DNA of 17,371 nucleotides from Bacteroidales bacterium (GTDB lineage: Bacteria > Bacteroidota > Bacteroidia > Bacteroidales > JAAUTT01), in assembly GCA_025350365.1 (NCBI GenBank), contig JANXXY010000175.1:1-17371 (forward strand), written 5' to 3'. Below, in pieces: positions 7,915-15,734 of the stretch. Every line of letters begins with the position of its first letter. The first letter of the stretch is position 1. The position numbers and the translations under genes were made by a program. The notes under the pieces are model-generated. The model was given only the letters and a program-made list of their open reading frames with translations, was not told the DNA's origin and ran no database searches.

Positions 7915-8907
7915 TTAATCCTTGTCTAATTTATACTTAATAATATCCATCCCGAATGAAAGATTCATCGAATCAAGAAGAGCATCAAGTTCAGTAAGTG
8001 ATTTTTTACCAAAATTTCGGAATTTGAGTAAATCGTTTTTATTAAATTTTACCAGATCTCCTAAAGTTTCCACTTCAGCAGCTTTAAGGCAATTTAATGC
8101 ACGTACTGAAAGATCAAGATCTACAAGCTTTTGCTTAAGCATCTGACGCATATGGAGAACTTCCTCGTCAAATTCTTCATTTGCATATTTTTCTTCAGAG
8201 TCGAGAGTAATCTTCTCATCGGAAAATAACATGAAATGGTAAATTAAAATTTTAGCTGCTTCTTTTAGCGCTTCCTTTGGATGTATAGAACCATCTGTTT
8301 TGATATCGATAACTAATTTCTCGTAGTCGGTTTTTTGTTCAACACGATAATTCTCAACACTATATTTAACATTTTTAATTGGTGTATGAATTGAATCAAC
8401 CGCAATTACACCAAATTCGGTATCAACCGGACGATTTTCTTCAGAAGGAACATAACCACGACCTTTACGGACCGTCATTTCCAATTGAAGTTTTACCGAA
8501 GGTTCCATGTGGCAGATAATCAGCTCAGGATTTAATACCTTAAAGTTACTAAAGAACCTGTTAAGGTCTCCGGCCTTAAATTCATTTTGACCACCAATAG
8601 TCATGCTAATTTTCTCACCATCAGTATCCTCGATCTGCTTCTTAAACCGAATCTGTTTGAGATTAAGAATTATTTCGGTTACGTCTTCTACAACGCCGGT
8701 AATGGTTGAGAACTCATGATCAACACCTTCAATACGAATAGTGGTGATAGCATACCCTTCAAGCGACGATAGTAAAATACGTCTTAGGGCATTACCAACT
8801 GTTATAGCATACCCGGGTTCTAATGGCCGAAACTCAAATTTTCCTTGAAATTCGTCAGCTTCAAGCATCACAACCTTATCAGGTTTTTGGAACGCTAATA
8901 TTGCCAT
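7915..8907 (-). CDS. rpoA: DNA-directed RNA polymerase subunit alpha
   Basis: Forms the dimer on which beta and beta-prime assemble, and contacts upstream DNA and activators through its C-terminal domain. It has 330 residues, full length. The alpha-NTD dimerisation part is recognisable from GNALRRILLSSLEGYAI (about 38-54). The alpha-CTD begins near residue 265 (DLSVRALNCLKAAEVETLGD) with its helix-hairpin-helix-like FRNFGKKSLTELD. The two are joined by an acidic linker around 230-262. It sits between rpsD and rplQ, its standard place. Confidence 0.98.
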   Translation of the reverse strand: MAILAFQKPDKVVMLEADEFQGKFEFRPLEPGYAITVGNALRRILLSSLEGYAITTIRIEGVDHEFSTITGVVEDVTEIILNLKQIRFKKQIEDTDGEKISMTIGGQNEFKAGDLNRFFSNFKVLNPELIICHMEPSVKLQLEMTVRKGRGYVPSEENRPVDTEFGVIAVDSIHTPIKNVKYSVENYRVEQKTDYEKLVIDIKTDGSIHPKEALKEAAKILIYHFMLFSDEKITLDSEEKYANEEFDEEVLHMRQMLKQKLVDLDLSVRALNCLKAAEVETLGDLVKFNKNDLLKFRNFGKKSLTELDALLDSMNLSFGMDIIKYKLDKD

Positions 8908-8923
8908 AAAAGATTAGTATTAT

Positions 8924-9532
8924 TTATTTAGAATATAATTCAACAATCAATTGCTCTTTAATATTTTCTGGAATATCCCCACGTTCCGGGACATTAAGAA
9001 ATTTACCATTCATTGAATCGGCATCCCACTCAAGCCATGAATAACGGCTTTTTCTCGTGGAGCTTAAGGATTCGGTAATCACTTCCATTGATTTGCATTT
9101 CTCGCGCACTCCAACCAATTCACCTGGTTTTACGCTGTAAGAAGGAATGTTTAAAACATGCCCGTTTACAACAATATGACGATGACTAACTAATTGACGT
9201 GCACCAGCTCGTGTTGGAGCAATTCCTAAACGGTACACAACATTATCCAAACGCGACTCGAGCAATTGAAGCAATACTTCGCCTGTTACGCCTTTATTTC
9301 GTTGTGCCTTATCAAAAAGATTTTCAAATTGACGTTCCAAAACGCCATAAGTGTACTTTGCTTTTTGCTTTTCCATTAATTGTGTGCCATATTCGGAAGT
9401 TTTTTTCCGTTTTTTGGTCTGTCCGTGTTGTCCAGGAGGATAGTTCTTTTTTTCGAATGTTTTATCGGCGCCGAATATCGGTTCACCGAATTTCCTCGCG
9501 ATTCTGGTTTTTGGTCCTGTATATCTAGCCAT
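8924..9532 (-). CDS. rpsD: 30S ribosomal protein S4
   Basis: Small-subunit protein uS4, a primary 16S rRNA binder that nucleates assembly of the 30S body; in several bacteria it also represses its own operon. It has 202 residues. The N-terminus MARYTGPKTRIARKFGEPIF lacks the Cys cluster seen in zinc-binding S4 forms. The S4 RNA-binding domain spans about 92-155 (SRLDNVVYRLGIAPTRAGA, then SHRHIVVNGHVLNIPSY). The 77-base AT-rich gap before it (9533-9609) is the longest within the ribosomal cluster and could hold a regulatory leader, but I see no convincing hairpin or promoter there. Confidence 0.98.
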   Translation of the reverse strand: MARYTGPKTRIARKFGEPIFGADKTFEKKNYPPGQHGQTKKRKKTSEYGTQLMEKQKAKYTYGVLERQFENLFDKAQRNKGVTGEVLLQLLESRLDNVVYRLGIAPTRAGARQLVSHRHIVVNGHVLNIPSYSVKPGELVGVREKCKSMEVITESLSSTRKSRYSWLEWDADSMNGKFLNVPERGDIPENIKEQLIVELYSK

Positions 9533-9609
9533 TTGTTTTTATTGCTTTTTTATTTTTAAAAATCAATTGAGAATAAATTCATCAATCAGATATCTAAAAT
9601 CTAAAATTG

Positions 9610-9999
9610 TTATACTCTTCTTCTTTTTGCCGGTCTGCATCCATTATGAGGCATTGGGGTAATATCAACGATCTCAGTAACTTCAATACCATTACTATTA
9701 ATGGTTCGAATAGCAGACTCACGTCCGGCACCAGGACCTTTTACATATACCTTTACTTTGCGCAAACCTAAATCGTAGGCAACTTTTGCACAATCAGATG
9801 CTGCCATTTGTGCAGCATAGGGAGTATTCTTTTTAGATCCCTTGAATCCCATTTTACCAGCAGAGGCCCAGGAGATTACCTGTCCTGTGATGTTAGTCAT
9901 GGATACTATAATATTATTGAAGGAAGCGTGAACATGAGCCTGTCCGATTGGCTCCACTTTAACAACTTTTTTCTTTGCTGTTCCTGTCTTTTTTGCCAT
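9610..9999 (-). CDS. rpsK: 30S ribosomal protein S11
   Basis: Small-subunit platform protein uS11, near the mRNA exit and Shine-Dalgarno interaction site. It has 129 residues, normal length. Conserved stretches are AHVHASFNNIIVSMTNITG, SAGKMGFKGSKKNTPYAAQ, VKVYVKGPGAGRESAIR and the C-terminal DITPMPHNGCRPAKRRRV. It lies 13 bases after rpsM. Confidence 0.98.
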   Translation of the reverse strand: MAKKTGTAKKKVVKVEPIGQAHVHASFNNIIVSMTNITGQVISWASAGKMGFKGSKKNTPYAAQMAASDCAKVAYDLGLRKVKVYVKGPGAGRESAIRTINSNGIEVTEIVDITPMPHNGCRPAKRRRV

Positions 10000-10012
10000 A
10001 ATCTATTTACTC

Positions 10013-10390
10013 TTATTTAGTCGCCTTCTTTTTGTTTGCTATAGTTTTTTTCTTACCTTTTCTTGTACGAGCATTGTTTTTAGTACGCTGACCTCTTACA
10101 GGTAATCCGAGACGGTGACGAACACCTCTGTAGCAACCAATATCCATCAATCGTTTGATACTAAGTTGTACTGAAGAACGAAGTTCGCCTTCTACTTTAA
10201 ATTCACCATTGATAATTGCACGGATCTTAGCTAATTGATCATCATTCCAATCTGATACTTTGATATTTCTATCAATACCAGCCTCGGTTAGAATTTTATT
10301 AGCGGAGCTCTTACCAATGCCAAAAATGTAGGTTAATCCTATCTCTCCTCTTTTATTTTTGGGTAAATCTACACCAGCTATTCTTGCCAT
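10013..10390 (-). CDS. rpsM: 30S ribosomal protein S13
   Basis: Protein uS13 of the small-subunit head, contacting the P-site tRNA through its C-terminal tail and the L5 side of the large subunit (bridge B1). It has 125 residues. The H2TH-containing core starts MARIAGVDLPKNKRGEIGLT. The segment CYRGVRHRLGLPVRGQRTK and the Lys-rich tail (ARTRKGKKKTIANKKK) are typical. First of the alpha-operon ribosomal genes, 24 bases after rpmJ. Confidence 0.98.
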   Translation of the reverse strand: MARIAGVDLPKNKRGEIGLTYIFGIGKSSANKILTEAGIDRNIKVSDWNDDQLAKIRAIINGEFKVEGELRSSVQLSIKRLMDIGCYRGVRHRLGLPVRGQRTKNNARTRKGKKKTIANKKKATK

Positions 10391-10414
10391 ATGTTATTAA
10401 TAAATTTTAAATAA

Positions 10415-10531
10415 TTAACCCTGACGCATTTTAAACTTAGGATTCTTTTTACAGATCACGTACAAGCGTCCTTTTCTTCTTACGATTTTGCAATCTTCAG
10501 ACCTCTTTTTTATTGAAGCTCTTACTTTCAT
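10415..10531 (-). CDS. rpmJ: 50S ribosomal protein L36, zinc ligands partly lost
   Basis: A short gene of 38 codons plus TAA. The product starts MKVRASIKKRSEDCKIVRRK and ends KKNPKFKMRQG, plainly bL36, which helps fold 23S rRNA of the large subunit. The classical zinc ribbon uses C11, C14, C27 and H32. Here C14 and C27 remain, S11 replaces the first Cys, and Phe stands where His is expected, so a normal zinc site is unlikely. It sits in its standard place between infA (nine bases upstream) and rpsM (24 bases downstream). Confidence 0.96.
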   Translation of the reverse strand: MKVRASIKKRSEDCKIVRRKGRLYVICKKNPKFKMRQG

Positions 10532-10540
10532 TGTTTCTTT

Positions 10541-10759
10541 TTATTTATATCTGAATGTAATTCTACCTTTTGTTAAATCATAGGGAGACATTTCAACTTT
10601 CACTTTATCTCCGGGAAGAATTTTAATATAATTCATTCTCATTTTCCCTGAAATATGAGCTGTTATCACATGCCCATTTTCGAGCTCTACCCGGAACATG
10701 GCGTTTGATAATGCCTCTATTATAGTTCCATCTTGTTCAATAGACGGTTGTTTTGACAT
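10541..10759 (-). CDS. infA: Translation initiation factor IF-1
   Basis: Binds the 30S A site during initiation and assists IF-2 and IF-3. It has 72 residues, exactly the family length, as a single S1-like OB fold. Diagnostic segments are IEQDGTIIEALSNAMFRVEL, GHVITAHISGKMRMNYIKI, PGDKVKVEMSPYDLTKGRI and the end TFRYK. It starts five bases after the map stop codon. Confidence 0.98.
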   Translation of the reverse strand: MSKQPSIEQDGTIIEALSNAMFRVELENGHVITAHISGKMRMNYIKILPGDKVKVEMSPYDLTKGRITFRYK

Positions 10760-10764
10760 TTACT

Positions 10765-11541
10765 CTATTTTATGTTCAATACTGCTTCAATTTCTTGAAA
10801 ACTTGATAAAAAAAGTGGCGACCCTTCCCTGACTGCAACTGGCAACTCAAAATGAGCAGAAGGCATACGATCGGCTGTTCTAACGGTCCAACCGTCTTTT
10901 TCCTGAACAATTCCCTTTACGCCCATATTAATCATCGGTTCAATGCATATTGTAAGGTTCTTGGGAAGTTTCATTCCCGATCCCTTTTTCCCGTAATTTG
11001 CTACTTCAGGTCTCTCATGAAGTTTTTTACCTAATCCATGCCCGACCATTTCACGAACTACTGAATATCCATTGGATTCAGCATGTTGTTGCACTGCAAA
11101 GCTAATATCACCAATACGGTTACCTGTAATAGCTTTTTCGGCTCCCATGAAAAGACATTCTTTAGTTACCCGAAGTAATTTCTTAACGTCTTCCGATATA
11201 TTTCCCACAGCAAATGTATAAGCACAATCACCATAGTAACCATTCAATATAACACCGCAGTCAACCGAAATAATATCCCCTTCTGCCAGTTCGATATTAG
11301 AAGGAATCCCATGTACAACTTCAGAATTAATTGAGGTGCACAAAGTATTCGGAAAACCGCTATATCCAAGAAATCCAGGTATTCCTTTGTGTAATCTGAT
11401 ATATTCTTCAGCCACACGATCAAGCAATTTTGTGGTTATTCCTGGTTGAATTAATTTAGCCATTTCGGCTAGAACATCTGTAACCAGCCGGTTACTGAGC
11501 TTCATTAATTCAATTTCCTCATCTGTTTTGCAAAGATTCAT
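10765..11541 (-). CDS. map: Methionine aminopeptidase, type I
   Basis: Removes the initiator Met from nascent proteins; cytoplasmic, dinuclear metal enzyme. It has 258 residues from the ATG at 11541 (a TTG lies one codon earlier; ATG is preferred). Metal ligands are visible at D94 and D105 (SVDCGVILNGYYGDCAYTF), H168 (GHGLGKKLHERP), E201 (CIEPMI) and E232 (SAHFEL). H77 (VVHGIP) is the substrate-side His. The residue after E232-class glutamate is Leu instead of the common His (usual FEHT), a mild variation. There is no N-terminal zinc-finger extension. It lies between secY and infA, as in many non-proteobacterial spc operons; adk is absent here. Confidence 0.97.
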   Translation of the reverse strand: MNLCKTDEEIELMKLSNRLVTDVLAEMAKLIQPGITTKLLDRVAEEYIRLHKGIPGFLGYSGFPNTLCTSINSEVVHGIPSNIELAEGDIISVDCGVILNGYYGDCAYTFAVGNISEDVKKLLRVTKECLFMGAEKAITGNRIGDISFAVQQHAESNGYSVVREMVGHGLGKKLHERPEVANYGKKGSGMKLPKNLTICIEPMINMGVKGIVQEKDGWTVRTADRMPSAHFELPVAVREGSPLFLSSFQEIEAVLNIK

Positions 11542-11565
11542 CAAAGAACGTAATTATTCGGATCA

Positions 11566-12894
11566 TTAAGATCCATATCTACCTTTTATTCGTCCGGTTT
11601 TCATCAAGCCATCATAGTGACGCATCAATAAATGGCTTTCTATTTGTTGTAAAGTATCAAGAACAACCCCTACCATAATCAACAAAGTAGTGCCACCATA
11701 GAAATGGGCAAATTGAGTGCTGATTCCAAAATTCATTGCAAATGCAGGTAAGATAGCAACAAGTGCAAGAAACATTGAACCCGGTAATGTTATTCGTGAC
11801 ATAATATCATCTAAAAACTCCACAGTTTTCTTTCCTGGTTTTACACCGGGAATAAAACCCCCATTTTTCTTCATATCCTCAGCCATCTGCGTTGGATTAA
11901 TTGTAATAGCCGTGTAAAAATATGTAAATAAAATGATAAGTAAAGCAAAAGTTAAATTATACCACACTCCTGAAAAATTTGCAAACGCAGCGCCAAATCC
12001 TTTTAAAGTATCAGAACTGGCATATTGTGAAACCGTGATAGGAATAAACATTAACGCTTGTGCAAATATGATCGGCATTACCCCAGCTGCATTCACTTTC
12101 AAAGGAATATACTGTCTAACACCTCCATATTGCTTATTTCCCACAATCCGTTTTGCATACTGCACCGGTATTTTTCTGGTGCCTTGAACCAATAAAATAG
12201 TCACAAGAACAACAAAAAACAGCATTACAATTTCAACTAGAAAAGCGACTAAACCCCCGCCTTGACGCTCAATACGAGCAACCAATTCAGTGCTAAAAGC
12301 AAACGGCAATCTGGCAATGATACCTATCATAATGATAAGTGAAATACCATTTCCAATACCCTTTTCAGTAATTCTTTCGCCTAGCCACATCACGAATATT
12401 GTACCGCAGGCTAAAATTATGACAGATGAAACTTGAAAAAGAGCCCCTTTCAGTATAAATGCTCCTTCAGGTATCTGAGCGTGAAGATTTGCAACATAAC
12501 TAGGAGCTTGTAAAACAAGAATACCTAGTGTTAAATACCTGGTTAACTGATTGATTTTTCTGCGACCACTTTCGCCTTCACGCTGCAAACGTTGAAAATA
12601 AGGTATTGCTATTGTAAGCAATTGAATAACAATAGATGCAGAGATATAAGGCATGATTCCCAAGGCAAAAACCGAGGCATGAGAAAAAGCTCCTCCGGAA
12701 AACATATCTAGTAATCCAAGAACTCCTTCTGACGTTTGTTTTTTAAGTCCTGCCAGTTGAGTAGGGTCAATTCCCGGTAAAGTAACAAACGATCCCAACC
12801 GGTAAATAAGAAGGATGAGCAGAGTGTAGAGTATTCTAGCCCTGAGGTCCTCAATTTTGTAGATATTCTTTAATGTTTCAATAAAGGCCTTCAT
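11566..12894 (-). CDS. secY: Protein translocase subunit SecY
   Basis: Pore-forming subunit of the SecYEG channel in the cytoplasmic membrane. It has 442 residues from the ATG at 12894 (a TTG one codon upstream is less likely) and about ten hydrophobic helices. Typical segments are RLGSFVTLPGIDP near residue 33, GLLDMFSGGAFSHASVFALG (plug region), the cytoplasmic loop QREGESGRRKINQLTRYLT, GIGNGISLIIMIGI and PVQYAKRI. The C-terminal MRHYDGLMKTGRIKGRYG matches the family end. It starts four bases after the rplO stop, suggesting translational coupling. Confidence 0.98.
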   Translation of the reverse strand: MKAFIETLKNIYKIEDLRARILYTLLILLIYRLGSFVTLPGIDPTQLAGLKKQTSEGVLGLLDMFSGGAFSHASVFALGIMPYISASIVIQLLTIAIPYFQRLQREGESGRRKINQLTRYLTLGILVLQAPSYVANLHAQIPEGAFILKGALFQVSSVIILACGTIFVMWLGERITEKGIGNGISLIIMIGIIARLPFAFSTELVARIERQGGGLVAFLVEIVMLFFVVLVTILLVQGTRKIPVQYAKRIVGNKQYGGVRQYIPLKVNAAGVMPIIFAQALMFIPITVSQYASSDTLKGFGAAFANFSGVWYNLTFALLIILFTYFYTAITINPTQMAEDMKKNGGFIPGVKPGKKTVEFLDDIMSRITLPGSMFLALVAILPAFAMNFGISTQFAHFYGGTTLLIMVGVVLDTLQQIESHLLMRHYDGLMKTGRIKGRYGS

Positions 12895-12898
12895 CAAA

Positions 12899-13348
12899 CT
12901 ATAGTATTATAGCGGTTCCTTGTAATGCTTCAATGGCTTCTTTAGCTGACTTAGAAAAAGCATTTGCTTTTACTTCCAACTTTGCAGATAATTTACCATG
13001 TCCTAAAATTTTAACTAATTTATTCTTCGGAGCAAGACCTGCATCAATTAAAGTCTGCACATCAATACTGGTAATTCCCGTTTTTTGAGTTAATTCCTCC
13101 AATGTTTGAAGGTTTATGCCCTTATATTCGGTTCTGTTAATATTTTTAAATCCAAATTTCGGTAAACGACGTTGAATTGGCATCTGTCCACCTTCAAAAC
13201 CTAACTTATGCGAGAATCCGGATACTGATTTTTGTCCTTTATTTCCACGAGTAGATGTTCCTCCTCTACCGCTACCTTGACCGCGTCCCTTACGTTTCCC
13301 CTGATGCCTGGTAGCCCCGGAGGCTGGTTTTAAATTACTTAAATCCAT
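12899..13348 (-). CDS. rplO: 50S ribosomal protein L15
   Basis: Protein uL15, a late-assembly component with a long Gly/Arg-rich N-terminal extension running into 23S rRNA. It has 149 residues. The extension is seen as QGKRKGRGQGSGRGGTSTRG, followed by GFEGGQMPIQRRLPKFGF and the globular domain (LVKILGHGKLSAKLEVKANA). Located between rpmD and secY, its conserved place. Confidence 0.98.
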   Translation of the reverse strand: MDLSNLKPASGATRHQGKRKGRGQGSGRGGTSTRGNKGQKSVSGFSHKLGFEGGQMPIQRRLPKFGFKNINRTEYKGINLQTLEELTQKTGITSIDVQTLIDAGLAPKNKLVKILGHGKLSAKLEVKANAFSKSAKEAIEALQGTAIIL

Positions 13349-13372
13349 AATCCTGATATTGTTATACTGTTT

Positions 13373-13552
13373 TTAAATATTTTCAACTACTACTAAATGT
13401 TGAACTTTCGCAACCATTCCCAGAATTGCAGGAGTTGCTTCTTTGTCAACGCAGCTATTAACTTTTCCTAAACCAAGAGCTTTAACTGTTTCTCTTTGGC
13501 GTTTGGTATGTCCGCTTAACCCTTTGGTTAGTTTAATTTTTATCTTAGCCAT
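13373..13552 (-). CDS. rpmD: 50S ribosomal protein L30
   Basis: Small large-subunit protein uL30. It has 59 residues from the ATG at 13552, the usual size; an in-frame GTG one codon earlier is less likely. Recognisable by KIKIKLTKGLSG, ALGLGKVNS and ATPAILGMVAKVQHLVVVE. It follows rpsE by six bases and precedes rplO by 24. Confidence 0.97.
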   Translation of the reverse strand: MAKIKIKLTKGLSGHTKRQRETVKALGLGKVNSCVDKEATPAILGMVAKVQHLVVVENI

Positions 13553-13558
13553 CACTTG

Positions 13559-14074
13559 TTATCCATTAAATACTTTGTTCATACTGATACCTCTTTGTTG
13601 AGCAACCGTAAAAGCATCACGCATTAGAGTTAATGCTTCAAAAGTGGCTTTCACCAAATTATGAGGATTCGATGATCCTTTAGATTTTGCTAACACATCG
13701 TGTATTCCAACGCTCTCTAAAACTGCACGCATAGCACCACCGGCTTTAACTCCTGTTCCACTTGATGCTGGTTTTAAAAATACCTGAGCGCCACCAAATT
13801 TAGCATATTGCTCATGAGGAATTGTCCGTTTATAGACAGGAACTTTTATGAGATTTTTTTTGGCATCTTCTATTCCTTTGGAAATAGCGGTAGTTACTTC
13901 ACTTGCTTTTCCCAAACCATAACCCACAATACCATTTTCGTTACCAACAACAACAATTGCTGAAAAACTAAATGTACGACCACCCTTAGTAACCTTCGTT
14001 ACACGCTGAATACTAACGAGTCTGTCTTTTAGCTCTATATCTGTTGTTTTTACTTTTCGTATACTGTTTGTCAT
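13559..14074 (-). CDS. rpsE: 30S ribosomal protein S5
   Basis: Protein uS5 at the mRNA entry channel, involved in decoding accuracy and mRNA unwinding. It has 171 residues. The N-terminal dsRNA-binding-like domain holds the signature GRTFSFSAIVVVGNENGIVG followed by YGLGKASEVTTAISKG. The C-terminal domain includes FLKPASSGTGVKAGGAMRAV and SSNPHNLVKATFEAL. It lies five bases after rplR. Confidence 0.98.
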   Translation of the reverse strand: MTNSIRKVKTTDIELKDRLVSIQRVTKVTKGGRTFSFSAIVVVGNENGIVGYGLGKASEVTTAISKGIEDAKKNLIKVPVYKRTIPHEQYAKFGGAQVFLKPASSGTGVKAGGAMRAVLESVGIHDVLAKSKGSSNPHNLVKATFEALTLMRDAFTVAQQRGISMNKVFNG

Positions 14075-14079
14075 AGTTG

Positions 14080-14439
14080 CTAAAATTTAAGACCACCTTC
14101 TCTGGCGGCATCTGCTAATGATTTAACTCTTCCGTGATATAAGTACCCTCCTCTGTCGAAAACTACAGTAGTTATACCTTTTTCCAGCGCTTTTGTTGCA
14201 ATTAATTTCCCAACAAGTTTAGCTTGTTCAATTTTTGGTATATCCTTCTGTTCAGCTATTTCTTTAACTCTTGAAGAAACAGCACAAAGCGTTGTACCTG
14301 CCAGATCGTCGATTATTTGAACACATATGCCCTTGTTACTTCTGAATATCGACATTCTGGGCGTTTCATTTGTTCCGGAAATCACTTTCCGTATTCTTTT
14401 TCTAATTCTTATTCTTCTTTCCTGCTTAGATAAAGCCAT
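14080..14439 (-). CDS. rplR: 50S ribosomal protein L18
   Basis: Protein uL18, which binds 5S rRNA with L5 in the central protuberance. It has 119 residues. The basic N-terminus (KQERRIRIRKRIRKVISG), PRMSIFRSNKGICVQIIDD and the C-terminal FDRGGYLYHGRVKSLADAAR and EGGLKF are characteristic. It sits between rplF and rpsE. Confidence 0.98.
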   Translation of the reverse strand: MALSKQERRIRIRKRIRKVISGTNETPRMSIFRSNKGICVQIIDDLAGTTLCAVSSRVKEIAEQKDIPKIEQAKLVGKLIATKALEKGITTVVFDRGGYLYHGRVKSLADAAREGGLKF

Positions 14440-14455
14440 AGCTCAAATGATTAAC

Positions 14456-15013
14456 TTATTTTGCACCAGCAGACTTACCTGCTTTTCTACGTAATTGTTC
14501 ACCTACAAATTTAATACCTTTACCTTTATATGGTTCCGGAACACGCAATGAACGTATTTTCGCTGCTACCTGACCAATTAATTGTTTATCGTGACTGGTA
14601 AGAGTAATAATTGGATTTGCACGTTTATCGGTAACTGTTGCCACTTTAATTTCCAAAGGAAGTTGCATCACTAAATCATGCGAATATCCCAAAGACATTT
14701 CAAGTATTTGTCCTTTTGCTTCAGCGCGATACCCTACCCCAACCAATTCTTGTTTAATTGTATAACCGGTAGAAACGCCAATAACCATATTGTTGATAAG
14801 AGACCTGTATAAACCATGCAATGCACGATGGCGTCTCTGCTCAGTTGGACGTACAACTTCAACTATATTATTTGTAATAGAAACAGTTATTTCAGGATCC
14901 ACTTTTTGAGTTAATTCTCCAAGAGGGCCTTTAACTGTTATGATATTATTTTTACCTACAGATACGGTAACCTTCGCAGGCAGAGTAATGGGTAATTTTC
15001 CAATCCTTGACAT
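14456..15013 (-). CDS. rplF: 50S ribosomal protein L6
   Basis: Protein uL6 near the sarcin-ricin loop and factor-binding site. It has 185 residues made of two related alpha/beta repeats. N-terminal MSRIGKLPITLPAKVTVSVG, the mid segment HRALHGLYRSLINNMVIGVS, and the C-terminal signature RVPEPYKGKGIKF are canonical. It is the one gene here with a strong non-coding Shine-Dalgarno sequence (GGAGG, seven bases before the ATG). Confidence 0.98.
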   Translation of the reverse strand: MSRIGKLPITLPAKVTVSVGKNNIITVKGPLGELTQKVDPEITVSITNNIVEVVRPTEQRRHRALHGLYRSLINNMVIGVSTGYTIKQELVGVGYRAEAKGQILEMSLGYSHDLVMQLPLEIKVATVTDKRANPIITLTSHDKQLIGQVAAKIRSLRVPEPYKGKGIKFVGEQLRRKAGKSAGAK

Positions 15014-15020
15014 TGATAAT

Positions 15021-15025
15021 CCTCC
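15021..15025 (-). promoter_or_regulatory. strong Shine-Dalgarno site for rplF
   Basis: The minus strand reads GGAGGATTATCAATG: a full GGAGG with seven bases to the ATG, in the short non-coding gap between rpsH and rplF. The other starts in the window are preceded by A/T-rich leaders without such a motif, the normal state in Bacteroidota. Confidence 0.75.
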
Positions 15026-15031
15026 AAATAT

Positions 15032-15427
15032 TTAATATACGTAGCAAACTACTTCACCACCGATACTACGAACACGAGCTTCCTTATCGGTCATTAATCC
15101 TTGTGAAGTTGACATTATAGCAATTCCCAAACCATTCAAAACACGAGGAAGTTCTTCTTTTCCAACATATTTACGTAAACCAGGAGTGCTAATACTCTTG
15201 ATTATTCTAATGGCTGGTATTTTTGTTTCAGGATGGTACTTCAAAGCAATTTTAATTTTACCCTGCGGACCTTCGTCTTCGAACTTATAGTTCAAAATAT
15301 AACCCTTCTCGAACAGTATTTTGGTGATCCCCTTTTTCATGTTCGAGGCCGGAATCTCTACCACTTTATGTTTTGCTTTTATGCCGTTCCGGATCCGGGT
15401 TAATAAATCTGCAATTGGATCTGTCAT
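15032..15427 (-). CDS. rpsH: 30S ribosomal protein S8
   Basis: Protein uS8, a central-domain 16S rRNA binder and, in E. coli, the translational repressor of the spc operon. It has 131 residues. N-terminal MTDPIADLLTRIRNGIKAKH and C-terminal IMSTSQGLMTDKEARVRSIG followed by GEVVCYVY are diagnostic. I did not identify an S8-binding hairpin around the rplE start. Confidence 0.98.
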   Translation of the reverse strand: MTDPIADLLTRIRNGIKAKHKVVEIPASNMKKGITKILFEKGYILNYKFEDEGPQGKIKIALKYHPETKIPAIRIIKSISTPGLRKYVGKEELPRVLNGLGIAIMSTSQGLMTDKEARVRSIGGEVVCYVY

Positions 15428-15462
15428 TATTCAGATTGTTAAATTTTATTATTCTTTATATA

Positions 15463-15732
15463 TTACCAGCTGGCTTTTTTAACACCTGGTATCAATCCAT
15501 TAGAGGCCATTTCGCGAAAAGTAATACGACTCACTCCGAATTGACGAATATAACCTTTTGGTCGGCCGGTAATCATACACCTGTTGTGCAAACGAACCGG
15601 ACAAGAATTTTTAGGCAATAAACTAAGTGCCTGATAATTTCCTTCCTTTTTCAGTTGCGCACGTTTTGCAGCATATTTCGCTACCAATTTTGCACGTTTC
15701 ACTTCTCGTGCCTTCATTGATTCTTTGGCCAT
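15463..15732 (-). CDS. rpsN: 30S ribosomal protein S14, long zinc-independent form
   Basis: Protein uS14 of the 30S head. It has 89 residues, the long form, rather than the about 61-residue zinc-ribbon form. The CxxC...CxxC zinc motif is absent. Diagnostic segments are MAKESMKAREVKRAKLVAKY, RLHNRCMITGRPKGYIRQFG and the end NGLIPGVKKASW. It follows rplE by two bases. Confidence 0.97.
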   Translation of the reverse strand: MAKESMKAREVKRAKLVAKYAAKRAQLKKEGNYQALSLLPKNSCPVRLHNRCMITGRPKGYIRQFGVSRITFREMASNGLIPGVKKASW

Positions 15733-15734
15733 AA

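Noticed and set aside
9199..9528. 109-codon plus-strand frame opposite rpsD
   Set aside because: Antisense to a conserved ribosomal gene, with no recognisable domain or credible start context.
9533..9609. 77-base gap before rpsD as a possible S4-responsive leader
   Set aside because: The sequence is AT-rich with no stable hairpin or conserved motif that I can see by eye.
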